Notes under the pieces: model-generated
The model's input: only the letters and a program-made list of their open reading frames with translations
What the model was told of the DNA's origin: nothing
The model's database searches: none
Shown: positions 36,716 through 47,599 of the stretch, in pieces
Position numbering within the stretch: the first letter of the stretch is position 1
Layout: each line of letters begins with the position of its first letter
Translations under genes and position numbers: made by a program
Assembly: GCF_047948215.1 (NCBI RefSeq)
Contig: NC_134460.1
Span: forward strand, 151,022,049 to 151,086,048
Reading direction: 5' to 3'
From: Lycorma delicatula
Taxonomy: Eukaryota > Arthropoda > Insecta > Hemiptera > Fulgoridae
DNA: 64,000 nucleotides

Positions 36716-37099
36716 TGCAACTAATACGAACTAATAAATTTGATTTTCGCCGTTAAAATTTGTTCATTTTTAAAAATATTTTTTTGTTAAGAATAATATT
36801 CTTGAAGATAGATAAGTAACATATTTCAATCGATTTGTTAGTGTTTAACATGATTAGCTAATTTATAATTCAACAGAAACCCGGTTGAAATCTATTTAAA
36901 TAAGCAGTTACTTTCAGTTTGGTCTGAATGTTTGTGCTAGTAGCTGGCGTTAACTGCTATACACTTAGGCCAATTACATGGTAGTGCGGCAGTACAATCT
37001 AAAGATCAAACAAAATTATTTCAACTATTTAGTAAGTATTGAATTATTGACAAACATTTCTGCCATTAAATCTACTGATATTTGCTCTGACTTATCCCA

Positions 37100-38060
37100 T
37101 TAAAATCTACACTCATGTTGCATAAATCAGGATTTGGCCTTTACACAATCTATGGTATGGTAATGGAGAATATAAGATTAAAAGTGCATGAGCTTGCTAA
37201 GTAATAGGTGTTTCAAATGGCTAAGTGCATCATATTTCACACAAATTTCTATACTAGTGAAAACTGCCTGAAGATGAGCCACAATTGATCACAAATTAAC
37301 AAAATATGTGAACAATTAAATATTTCTAAGCATGGTTTGGGATTGTTTCAATTGAGAAGAATATTTTTGCAGTTTCATTTGAGAAACAGATCTGTAACAA
37401 AGTACAGTCAAAACATTCAGATTTACATAAAATATTTTACATAAAAGTAAAATACTTTTTATTTTTAATGTAAAAAGTTGTAGAACTTGTTCCAAAGGTG
37501 AAAACCATTCCATTAGCAGTAAAGTCTTTTAATATGGTCATGGCATTCTCTTCATTGACTTTTTGGAGAAAGATAAAATGATAACCCGGCAAAATTATTC
37601 ATCCTTACTGAGTTGTCTGAGTGAGGAAATAAAGAAAAAAGACTTCCACATTTGATGAAAAAATGTTTTTTTTTTCAACCAGGGCAATGCACCACCTCAC
37701 TCATCTACAGTAGCAAAACTGTTTAAATTATGTTACAAAATTCTTCTTCATTTCACCTATTTGCCGTGCATTATTATCAAACTATTATCTATTTGCAAAT
37801 GTGAAGAAATGCTTGCTGGAAAGTGAGTGATAAAGAAATGGTTTGCATGAAATGATGAAGTTATTGTCTAAGCCTGCACCTATTTTGAAGATTTACATAA
37901 ATCACATCACAAGGATAGTGTCAAGAAAACTGAGAATCATTGGACTAAATGTGTAGATTTGAAAGAATACATATGTTGAGAGAAACAAAAAGATTTTCCT
38001 GAGAAATTTTATTTTCTTTACTTCAGAGTAGACTTACCAAATACTCTGGGAAGTCAGCTT
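37100..38060 (+). mobile_element. Mariner transposase remnant
   Basis: The plus strand in mixed frames gives VHELAK (start of the DNA-binding half), then QGNAPPHSSTVAKLFKLCYK-like, KCEEMLAGK, YFEDLHKSHHKDSVKKTENH and WTKCVDLKEYI. This is the C-terminal part of a DD34D mariner transposase (the family reads DNAPPH..., KMLAGKRF, WTKCIELKGDYV). Strongly decayed. Confidence 0.68.
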
Positions 38061-38240
38061 GGCTGTGTACAACCTTTGTAACTATAATTAATTGTATAAT
38101 CCCCCCACTAATTCCTGATAATCATTATCATCAGAAGCTACAGTATAACAATTGTTATCGCTTTCTTCTCTGATCATGCTTGTAAATAAAGGATTGGAAA
38201 AATTCCTCTTCTGTGCTTAAACATAAACAAGCATCATCAT

Positions 38241-39521
38241 AAGGGTCATTCAATAATTAAACAGACAAATAGCTATATAGCAAAAATAGTTTATTAAATA
38301 AATACAATTTTTTGTCTACATTTCCACATAATCCCCACCAACTTCTCTATATTTGTCCCATCTTTTTATGAGTCTTCTTATCCCCTCAGCAAAGAATTCT
38401 TTACCTTGATCTCAGAGCTAGTTTTGTACTTTTTTCTTTACCCCTTTGTTATCATTGAACTTGATGCCGCACAAAGCTTCACACATACAATTCCAAAGGG
38501 GGCAAATTCAGGGCTATAAGAAGGATCAGGTAGGAGCTCCCAACCCACTTTGCCAATAGTTTCCAGCATCAGTTGTGCCATATAAGATTGAGCATTGCCT
38601 TGGAAGAACAAGCATGCCTTTCCTTTGCCGTCCTAAACAATTTATCTTCAACACTTCCACATCTTCAACGCGGGCTTGACTTTGTTCTCTATCATGAATG
38701 AGTAGTATAGGCTGTTGACAGTGCGCTGCCCCTACAAATAATCACAGAAAATCAGACCATCGGCAATCCAAAAGATGACCTTACCAGCCGATGATGGTTG
38801 TGTTTTGAATTTTTTACGGGCAGGCGATTCAGGGTGTTTCCCTTGCATGCTTTGACGCTTGGACTCCGGCCCAAAATGATGTATCCAAGTTTCATCACAT
38901 ATTAAAATCTGTCCAAAAATGCACCACCTTCATTACTGAAACAATTTTTGAGTTTGTTGCAAATGTGAAATCTCTCAGCTTTGTGATGAATGGTAAGCTC
39001 TCTGGGAATCCAGTTTGCACAAGTCTTACAGTAGTTCAGTTTGTTCTGAATGATCGAATGAGTTATACCTACACTTACTCGACATTTATCAGCAATTTGT
39101 TCAACTGTAAGTCATCAGTCTTCTTGGATTACTGAATCAATATGAGAATCTAACGTTGTGGTCGACACTGTTACCGGACACCCGGAGTGGTGTTCATCGG
39201 TCACGCTTTTGCAGCTACTTTTAAACTTTTCCACCCATGCGTAAAAACTCGCACAGTTCATGCAACTACTGCCATATTGTTTGTTCATCCAAGAGAATAT
39301 TTCTGATGGTTGTACACTTTCCGAAAGTAAAAATCAGATCATAGAATGGTGTTCTTCAAAAGTACTTTCTATGCCATCTTAACTAAGACTTTAGAGGTTA
39401 TGTTTATGTAAATATTAATCAAACAGCTCTTCACAAGATTGCCAACTAATACTTACATAGGTTTCAATCCCCTGCATTAAGTGTCTCCTTCACTAAAAAT
39501 GTTTAATTATTGAATGCCCTT
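38241..39521 (-). mobile_element. Mariner element with 21-bp inverted terminal repeats
   Basis: The ends are aagggtcattcaataattaa at 38241 and its inverted partner ending at 39521. The minus strand reads in pieces CRVSVGITHSIIQNKLNYCK (helix-turn-helix), IHHFGPESKRQSMQGKHPES, LFFQGNAQSYMAQLMLETIG and WELLPDPSYSPEFAPF. It is a DD34D mariner of a lineage distinct from 32643-33884. The catalytic HDNA box reads QGNA, so the second Asp is lost; stops are frequent. Confidence 0.85.
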
Positions 39522-39560
39522 TGTACATATGAATGTCACAAATGATATTTCTGAATAACT

Positions 39561-39806
39561 TAAGAAAAAATCCTGAAAATTAAAAGCAAGGTGAGTGCCA
39601 ACAACATGGACAATTTAAATACAAATTTCAAGGTTTTGTATTGGAAAATTTGTTTTGTAACAATTCAAACATTTCATTCTACATTTGTATTTAAATTGTC
39701 CATGTATGCATAACTCACCTTGCTTTTAATTTTCAGGATTTTTTCTTATGAAAAAATGAAATGTTTGAATTGTTACAAAACAAATTTTCCAATACAAAAC
39801 CTTGAA
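39561..39806. repeat. Interleaved inverted repeats (A-B-A'-B')
   Basis: Block A (39561-39626) is the near-perfect reverse complement of A' (39683-39748), differing only in a central stretch of about 7 nt. Block B (39627-39678) is the reverse complement of B' (39755-39806). The order is A, B, A', B', so the two stems interlock rather than nest. It starts 40 bp beyond a mariner end and finishes about 105 bp from an ASCC3 exon. Confidence 0.93.
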
Positions 39807-39911
39807 TCATCCATAAGTCAATCAAATGAGGAATAAAAATTTGAAGAAATAAATATGTAGAAATTGATCTTATTTTACATGTTTTAATTTAAGTTTAAAT
39901 AATTATATTAC

Positions 39912-40160
39912 CTGATGTCCTTTTTGTACCATAGACACTACTTTTTCATAACAAACATTATCCATATCCTGCATCTGTTGTAAAGGTTTCATAGCTTTGA
40001 TACCAACAAACGTCTGTTGAAGTGGTACAGGACGAAATCGTGAATCAAAGTAGAATAGTCCAACATATGGGTTTACACCTAAAAATCTAGCAACATCTAA
40101 ATAATTTGGGAGTGTTGCAGATAATCCAACAATACGTATCATACTCTGCGAGGATTCAAC
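39912..40160 (-). CDS. ASCC3: ASCC3 cassette 1 RecA1/RecA2 exon (motif III)
   Basis: 249 nt (83 codons), phase 0 at both ends, TTTTTAG to CAG-GTAATA. It reads [56 protein letters not shown] and [14 protein letters not shown]. Motif III (SAT) and the FRPVPL block are intact. The stretch that should precede it, between the DEVH box and VES, is missing from the upstream segment. Confidence 0.93.
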
Positions 40161-41394
40161 CTAAAAATAATACCTTCACATAAAATACTGTTTAAATTAT
40201 TTCATAATCATAGAAAGTATGGATTAAAAATAAAGACATTTTTATGAGCTTCCTAAACTTTAAAACATATTTAGAAACTGAAAAATCTCTCTGATTTAGA
40301 AAAAATGTAAGAACAAATTAGACTTCTATTTAAATAATTGTAGAAGTACAAATTCAATTTAAAATAACTTAAGTTATTTGAAATGGAATGAAATTTATCA
40401 TAATAAATTTAATTTATTATGACCTGAATCCAGAAGTAAACAAACTAAACTTCCTGAAAAGATATAAGCAAGCATGTGAATGAGTACTAAACAGTTATGC
40501 CAATAACAAACTGTGCTCTAAGGTAAAATAATGCAATAAATAATATATATTTACTCAGTACATTATTATATGTAGTTCATCACTCTAGTATTATAGTTAA
40601 CTTTTCTTAAAATTTAATTTTTCTTTTAATTTAATTTTTTTTAACTTACTGATTTAGATTTTCTTTAAATTCAATTTTTTTTTATTTGTGTAGATAATTA
40701 ACACATGGGGGAATATTAAATAAAAATCTTATAGTAAATGAAAAACATCATAGCTCATTAGGATTCAAATCAGGAAATTCTGAATAAAAGGGTGAGATGA
40801 GCCATTCCATTTTGGAGATCAGAGAATTTATTTTCTTCTTCCTTAAAAGGACCTTTTAAGAATAAACCTTTCTTAAAAGGTCAATTATTTTTATTTTTAG
40901 TTTCATATGTTTATAGGATAGTCATATTACTTTCAACAAACTGTATTAATTTACTGATATTGTCAAACATTTGTTTCATTTCATAACTGAGCATTAAATA
41001 TTAACAACTCAATAATGAAAATATATTGACAGCGATGACATAGTAAATTTTCACAATTGTACAGTTAGCCGACAGCATTTTCACAGTTAGTTTCTACAGA
41101 TTCTATGAATCTATCAGAGCCACACTTATATGTTTATTGTCAGACATGTACTGATAAAGAAAACTTGTTTTGTTATTAGGTTAAAAGTTCAAACTTCTCT
41201 AATTAAGAATGTATAAATGAATATATTTCATACAATTGACAAGTATTATTCAGAAACAGATGTGAAACATCGACAGGTATTATTCATGCATTAATTCTTT
41301 TATTCAGAAACTAGCTGAATTCAATGTTTTAAGATTATAATCTTTCTAAATTTAAAGAAACTTCAACATGAGTAAAACAATTTTGTGTTATATA
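40161..41394. other. ASCC3 intron, no gene
   Basis: AT-rich DNA upstream of exon 39912-40160. The about 19 residues missing from the truncated exon (expected HEDRGP...RTLRQ) were looked for here on the minus strand and not found. Confidence 0.5.
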
Positions 41395-41985
41395 CAGAGC
41401 GTGTCACAAGTATAGAAATCCCTCAACAACTTTAAAACTGTTCCAGATAGAATAATGTAACTTTCAGGATAAGACATCAGTCAATTACTACTTTACCTTT
41501 TGATGAGAAACAGAATTTTTCTTGGGGCCAACTCACGATATTTTAAATGATAACATCCTTTGTGTAATACATCATTTTAAAGGTCTCTTTAAGAAAGAAA
41601 ACTGTATAAAGAAAAGGTTGGTACCATGTCTATACCCATAATAGCAGCAGGATAAAGTTTGGATTTAAAAAAAATTATATTGATAAATTATCGAGGAACT
41701 GTTATCACAAATAAATAAATTTATAGAGATTTGATTAAATGGATAAATAAATTTATTTTTAAAAAAGTTTTATTAAGTACAAAGTTTGCTTATTTACTTA
41801 TATTTCATTTTAATAAAAGTTCAAATTGTCCTTCTTCTGTTGCTTGACAGTGTGCCAGTCAGTTGTAAAAGGATAATGCATTATTCAATGTTTCCCTAGT
41901 GATATTTTGCGCTAATTCTCGAATTCTACTTCGTAAGTCATCAATATCTTGGGGCTTATTACGATAAACAACACTTTTTAAACAC
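41395..41985 (-). mobile_element. Decayed DDE transposon, terminal part
   Basis: The minus strand reads NKPQDIDDLRSRIRELAQNI, TRETLNNAL and further on CQATEEGQFELLLK, which resembles the last part of Tc1/mariner-superfamily transposases (a helical stretch, then a GGxFExLL end). The other side begins gtgtcacaagtatagaaatc, a possible terminal region. It lies between the truncated DEVH exon and the next exon. Family assignment is uncertain. Confidence 0.45.
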
Positions 41986-42151
41986 TTTTTAACAATTTTT
42001 TATTTACATTTTAATAATAAACTGCTTATTTTGTTATAGGTTTCCTATTCAATATAATTTTAAAAGTAACAACTATAAAAAACTGCATCACAAAAGATGT
42101 TTTATACAAAAAATATTGTATAATTTTAAAAAGGCATTTTTAAAAAGGCAC

Positions 42152-42207
42152 AAGATGTACTTCATCAATAATTAATAGTTTAACAAGACTTGTGAGTGCT
42201 ATATCAC
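42152..42207 (-). CDS. ASCC3: ASCC3 cassette 1 exon with DEVH box, truncated
   Basis: After an AACAG acceptor the segment reads GDIALTSLVKLLIIDEVHL (motif II) with the first Gly base coming from the exon ending at 42321. Homology then stops: the family continues with about 19 residues (HEDRGP...ARTLRQ) before VES, but here the next codons are GTG CCT TTT TAA. A GT directly after CTT could act as a weak donor, in phase with the next exon at 40160, but the protein would lack the residues after motif II. The junction is marked by a repeated ttttaaaaaggca. Confidence 0.8.
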
Positions 42208-42320
42208 CTGTTAATAAAAAGAAAATTATTAGAATAACACTTTAAAAAAAAGAAATAAATGTTTAATAGAAAGACAAGTCAGTTTAATATTTAACTGCTA
42301 TAATCATAACTGAAAATTAC

Positions 42321-42503
42321 CAGTTCCTTTTCTTGTAACCACATCCCATTTTTCTGGTGTAGTAACAAGCATCTGAGTTTGTAATATTTCTGCCTTAATT
42401 AACTGCATAATTCACATACTTGAACCCCTAATGGTCCTAATTTCCGATTAAAGTTTGCAGTCATTTCAGCAGCTAATGCTTTCATTGGAGCAATGTAAAC
42501 TAT
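42321..42503 (-). CDS. ASCC3: ASCC3 cassette 1 RecA1 exon with 10-nt deletion
   Basis: After TTTGCAG it reads [30 protein letters not shown], then in a different frame [20 protein letters not shown] and WDVVTRKGT before G-GTAATT. The family has ELTGDMQL at the break, so ten bases (the TGD codons plus one base) are missing between about 42408 and 42413. The exon is 183 nt; restoring ten would give 193 and the phase-1 end that the next exon needs. This points to a true deletion or an assembly error rather than a new border. Confidence 0.88.
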
Positions 42504-43121
42504 CTGCAAAACATTATAAAATTCAAAATTATTAATTTTATCAAATAAAATACCAAAAAATTCTAAAATATACAGGTGTTACACATTATAAATATATTAT
42601 ATGTAAAAATACAGAATTTACAAACTGCAAGATGTCTTTTGAGTCTTTATTAATTTATAGTCTTAATTTTTAACTGTAACTTATTACGTTACAAATGCAG
42701 TAATAATAGTTTTAAATGAAAAAAAAGCATCTTATCAGTTCTACAGATAAATATTTTATTCTGAAAGTAGTAAAATTATAGTTAACAACATTGTAAAATG
42801 TAAATATACCCAATAACAGAATGAAATTTCTATGAACATTACACTACCTTAAGATCATGAATTACCTAGTGGTTCATTATTTTCTAGAAGTGAACAATGT
42901 GACCAAAACAGATAACATATAACACAAAAATATGTTACTTTTGACAGTAAATTTATATGAAACAAAAGAATATCAATAGGAATGCTTTTGCCAGTAGTCA
43001 AGGCTGAAATTTATACAGATAAATTTTAAAAACGACATACAAAATAAAATACAATTCTGGATGAGATATGTGGATGATATATTTGTAATTTACAAAATAA
43101 AATCAACTATGAGTACATTTT
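42504..43121. other. ASCC3 intron, no gene
   Basis: AT-rich intron sequence between exon 42321-42503 and a SINE. Nothing recognised. Confidence 0.5.
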
Positions 43122-43262
43122 CTTTAACCTCTGAGACCACCATTAGGTATTGCTTCAGAGGATGAGATGAATGACAATTATTGTGTGAAAATCCCATGAC
43201 TGACCAGGACTTGAACCTGGTCCCTCTGGATGAAAGGCTCGCACCACAGAGACCAGCATTTG
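43122..43262 (-). mobile_element. tRNA-derived SINE, family B
   Basis: On the minus strand: atgctggtctctgtggtgcg (A-box region), ggttcaagtcc (B box, plus-strand 43207-43217), then gtcatgggattttcacac and a body ending ggtggtctcagagg. Same family as 36325-36480, with the tRNA head intact but diverged. Confidence 0.75.
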
Positions 43263-45344
43263 AAACTGAAGAGAATGAGAATATGAATATTCTATTTATA
43301 AGAAATATACTTTACAAATATATTGATGGTACTGAAACAGGTGTCAAATTAAATTTACAAATAATTATAATATTTAATTAATGTAAAAATAATAATTTCA
43401 CAGGACAATTTATTTAAATTGATACAATATTAAGAGGAATTTGTAACTGTAATAAGTATATTTATTTTCCACTCTGAGTCCCAGACCTTAAAATCTGATT
43501 ACTCTCAATAAACAATCAGATGCAATTTTTTCTCTTAGTTCATAATTTTAAATATTATTATCATTACTCAAATAATAACATCATATCTAACAATTAAGAA
43601 TTACAACTGAAGATAATTCAATAATCATTTCATCAAAAGATATCACTCAAGTAATTTTTGAAAGTTCCACCAAAAAAAAAAAATCTTTCAATTATCATTT
43701 GATCATTCATTTTTTGAATTATCTTTTTGATAGTGCTACGATTCCAACTTAATAGTTGATTAAATTTATTGTGATCTTGATACTAATTTTAGGAATCTAA
43801 ATACATTTATCAATACCACCAAAAATAAATAATATTTAGGTTTTTCCAAATAAACAATCTACTTCATAACATAACCAAAAAAAAATTCATAATCTTTTAT
43901 TCTTATATAATAATATAATATATTCTGCTTACTTTTAAATAACGAATGAAAACGTTTATTCAGTGTTAACATTAAATGACTGTGTTCTATTAAATAAGTA
44001 TAATTAAATACTTAATTCTATTATACTAATTCTTTAATTCTATTAAATAAGTTCACAAAATTAAGAGAACTCCTGAATACCTAGTTTTTTAACTTCATTC
44101 AGAACACTAAAAGCAGATTTGGAGCTGCCTACATAAAAAAAAATATATCCCCTTGAGTCTATTCAACTTATATGCTAAAAAAATATATTTAACTAGCCAG
44201 TCAGGGCTCACTTTGCTCGCCTGACCGTCTAGCCAGAGAGCTCCAACCCTGGACTCCTGCAGTGTTCATTACCCTCATGAGTCTGAGAATAATAATGATA
44301 ATTAACAACTTAATTTCAGGCTTTAAAAAACCTGAAAGAGAAACTAAACTACAAAAGACAAAATAGTAGTAACTATGTTAACAGACGTACAGACACCTTT
44401 GACAACAAAAAATGAGTAATAATGAAACTATCAGCTTTATATATAACATTACATAATATATAAGCCAAACATTCAAATACAAATCATAAGTTATAGAAAC
44501 AAATTAAAACAAAATGTTTCAAATAATATAAAACTTCACTATGATTTGGATAAAACAATTTCAATATTGAGATTATCAACTGTTCTCACTGATAAAATAA
44601 CTCCAGAAAAAATATGTTAATTATAAAACTGAATTACTAAAAATGAATAAACTACAATCAAAAAATAATACAGCAACAACAAACAAAAGTTACTCCAGTG
44701 CAATTTCTGAACCATTGGGCAAACTCTCACCTTATTAAAATATAATGAATTACTTGTGTCCCTCTCCTACAAATTCATCCATTTCATAAATAAAACACTA
44801 ATTCACACTTATATACATTAACTATTCAATTATAAATTAACGATCAACATAAAGAAGGAACATGGCAACAAATATTTTAATGCTGATGAAAATTATCATC
44901 CTGCATAAAGGATCAGCCCAAATACTGGAGCAGGACAGTGTTTCATGTGAGAGATTACTTTTTCGTGTGAAAAATATCTTCTATCGTTAGCTGCAAAGAA
45001 TTCCATAAATATACAAATTTTAAATATATAATAAACCTAAGCATTAGATTTTTAGCATCTAAACATAATTTATGCAGTAGCTTTTATTTTTTGTCAAAAA
45101 GATTTTTCCCTAGAATAACTACTTCAATATTCCTAGAGATGTATTTCCTGACTTAGATACAAAGATAAATGAAAAATGGTAATATCACATGAAGAGTTTT
45201 CTAGAGAAAGAAAGCCCTTTTAAATATACTCTAGATTACTGAAGTTTTACAAAATTAATAGAAAACTTGAAATTACTATTTTTAAGTTTTACTTAATATA
45301 TCAGAAGAATATATTACACTAAAAAACATAAAAAAGATTATAAC
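43263..45344. other. ASCC3 intron with a short repeat fragment
   Basis: AT-rich intron. At 44195-44275 a GC-richer stretch (gccagtcagggctcac, gctcgcctgaccgtctagcc) looks like a fragment of an interspersed repeat; no coding sequence seen. Otherwise nothing. Confidence 0.45.
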
Positions 45345-45545
45345 CTTGAATTTATCTTTTTGAATGACGCCTTTATCAATGAATTGTCGAATTGTATGTA
45401 CAACTGTCAGTAGAGCAACATTCGTTTTACCGGCACCAGTGGGCGCACATATTAATAGATTTTCATTTGTATGATAAGCTGAATAAAACACAACAGACTG
45501 TATTCTGTTCAATTTTTGAACACCATTAAATGCCATCTGTCCAAC
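45345..45545 (-). CDS. ASCC3: ASCC3 cassette 1 RecA1 exon (Q motif and Walker A)
   Basis: 201 nt (67 codons), phase 0 at both ends, TACAG to AAG-GTTATA. It encodes [40 protein letters not shown] and [15 protein letters not shown], that is, the LNRIQS Q motif and Walker A of cassette 1. This is the most upstream segment I can recognise. The roughly 400-residue N-terminal region was not seen between 45546 and 64000. Confidence 0.93.
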
Positions 45546-46080
45546 CTGTATTTACAGAACATCAACATAAGTAATAACAGATATGATAAATTAAACACCT
45601 TTCCACCAGTGTGTAACATTTAAAAAAAAAATGTATGTTGACATTAAATACAAATTAAAACTTAACACAATATGCAACATTTTTATTAATAAACATACTG
45701 ATCAAATTAAAATTAATACATTATTTCTTTTAACTTTAATACAATGACAAGCAATAAAATTTGATTTCCAGTATGCCATACATGCATAATATTTCATTCT
45801 AACTTCAGTAGCACGCAGTATATATCTGTACCAACACATTTCATACATAAAATTTTTTGGAAAGTTCATTTAATATCTCCAAAACAGCATTGCAATGACC
45901 ATTTTATGCATGTGTACCAACTTTCCATATTTTTTAAGTAAGGTAATGTAATTATAAATTTCAGTTTTTTACTAGAAATGGGTGAAATATGACAATGGCT
46001 GAAATTCATCATTGTTAAGATATGTAAATATATTATCAAACACCCCCATGAGTGAAAGTAAATTAAGAAAATGGGCCAGA
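45546..46080. other. DNA upstream of the first recognised ASCC3 segment
   Basis: AT-rich; the next ASCC3 exon (region before VGQMAF) would be expected from here upward. No matching sequence was seen. Confidence 0.45.
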
Positions 46081-46400
46081 AAAATTCAACGGAGAGCTGG
46101 AGAATAAGCATAGCAAGGCAGTCATTTGTGATTACTGATTTTTGCTTTTAAGAACAGTTGGTTCATTATTTCCTCCCTTGCCTTGTCTTTTCCTGAAATT
46201 TCAAGGACAGTTCTTTATGAAATAGTGTCATACCATTTGGGCAACTCAAAGTTGTGTTCATGCATGATACCAAAGGTGCCTGCTCGGCACCACAAAACTA
46301 AATAAGCTGGCAAGTATTAACCATTCTGCTGAAGTATAGGGAGGAAGACTTAAGCCACAATTTTAATAGTGAAGAGATATAAGTGTTTCATGGCAATGTA
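46081..46400 (+). mobile_element. Mariner transposase N-terminal remnant
   Basis: The plus strand in mixed frames reads SWFIISSLALSFPEISRTVL, YEIVSYHLGNSKLC and PKVPARHHKTK. Mariner transposases have this order (a second helix-turn-helix ending in SRSLLYEIV...LGY-KLCARWVPK-LT--HK). Only the DNA-binding half is left; it stops close to the edge of the palindrome. Confidence 0.6.
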
Positions 46401-47599
46401 AATTAAAACCAGCTTTTATTTTAAGGACAATAATGAAAACAAGAGAACAGTACAGAAATATTTGCTTTAAAAGTGGCTATACCTAAGATGAGACTATTCA
46501 AAAATCGGTACCCGGTTTCCATAAATGCATCTGTGAAAGTTGGAAACTATATAAAATAGTTTAAGGCTGCAGTTTATGAAATTAAAATAAATTAAAAACA
46601 AAAATCAATTTATAATTTTTTTTAACAATTTAATGATACTTTTCAAATATGGTTGGTAACATTCCAAATTGCCCCTAATAAAAGAGGGGATTTCCCCTAT
46701 TTTAAACAATTCTAGTAGTAACAACACTTCTATCCCATTTTAGACATAGTAAAATAAGAGAACGGTTTTTTTATTAATCAAATATTGTGTTTTTTTTCAA
46801 GTAATAGATTTTTTGTTTCTCAGAAATTTCATGAAAAATATATATTATAAACAGTAGATGAGAAAATTATGTAAAAATATTTCCTTTGAACAATCAAAAT
46901 GATGGAGTATCCCCTGTAACAAACTGTTCTGAAGCCACTACCACTGTTCTGAAATATATTTTTAGTTACTTTTTAATCAAAATTGGAAAAAATATAAAAA
47001 CCTGTAATTATTTAAGAAGTTTTATTCTGTAGAACTAACTAGTACGCTGGGAGTTCTGTAAAACTAAAAGCTACAAGGTTTGCAAAGCTAATGTAACGGT
47101 AATTGGAACTTTTTTCTGACCTGGAGTAATATAATAACAGCATATCAGGTATATACATTTTACAAACTAATGAATGAACTGCATAGAGAAGCAAGATATA
47201 AACAAATAAATCTTCTAAAGTATTAAATAATACCAGAAACTGCAGATATAATTAGTAAACATGGCTTTCTTATAATAATTTTAATACATTTCACAATCTA
47301 GTACTGATCATGGAAAGTGTGAAATCTTTCCCCTTTTTTCTTATCAACACACTACTGCTTTCCAAACAGGCATTGGTTGCCACAGGTTTAGCAACTAAGA
47401 AATGCCAACAACACAAAATTTTTTATACAAAGAAACTCATTAGACATATTTTGTTAAAAAAAAAAAAAAAACAACCAATAAAACATTAGTTTTTCATTCA
47501 ATTAGTATGCAGGTTTTAATTATAATTATGTAATTTAATAGATAAATTACATAATAAAATACAAAATTTTCATAAAAGATAACATAAAATTAAACAAAA

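Larger units (their letters stand above)
5912..45545 (-). pseudogene. ASCC3: ASCC3 homologue (double-cassette Ski2-like helicase), fragmented locus
   Basis: ASCC3 is the helicase subunit of the ASC-1 complex, which works in alkylation repair and in splitting collided ribosomes. Minus-strand segments match the family in the right order: cassette 1 Walker A (APTGAGKT), motif Ia ([10 protein letters not shown]), TTPEKW, DEVHL, SATLPN and QIFGRAGR; then cassette 2 TTPEKW, DEIHLL, STALAN, HHAG and QMMGHAGR; then the C-terminal domain ending in YLGLDQQY. Most segments have GT-AG borders and compatible phases. Seen defects are a 10-nt deletion, a truncated exon, an AA acceptor, a missing Sec63-1 region and cassette-2 Walker A, most of Sec63-2 missing, and a duplicated exon. 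Splicing the exon ending at 28170 to the next one present (24714) reads GTG ATG TAA. ASCC3 identity is near certain. Pseudogene status is an inference; assembly error or a working gene with exons elsewhere cannot be excluded. Confidence 0.85.

Noticed and set aside
42403..42419. A 17-nt GTATGT...GCAG segment that could be read as a tiny intron in the frameshifted ASCC3 exon
   Set aside because: Too short to be spliced, and its first half encodes conserved residues (VCEL); a 10-nt deletion explains the frame better.
44195..44280. Short GC-rich stretch taken as a possible regulatory element
   Set aside because: It looks like a fragment of an interspersed repeat and has no supporting context.
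45866..46111. Minus-strand 81-residue frame as an upstream ASCC3 exon
   Set aside because: Composition is random-like (Ile, Phe, Tyr, Leu) and there is no match to the ASCC3 N-terminal region; the plus strand beside it holds a mariner remnant.
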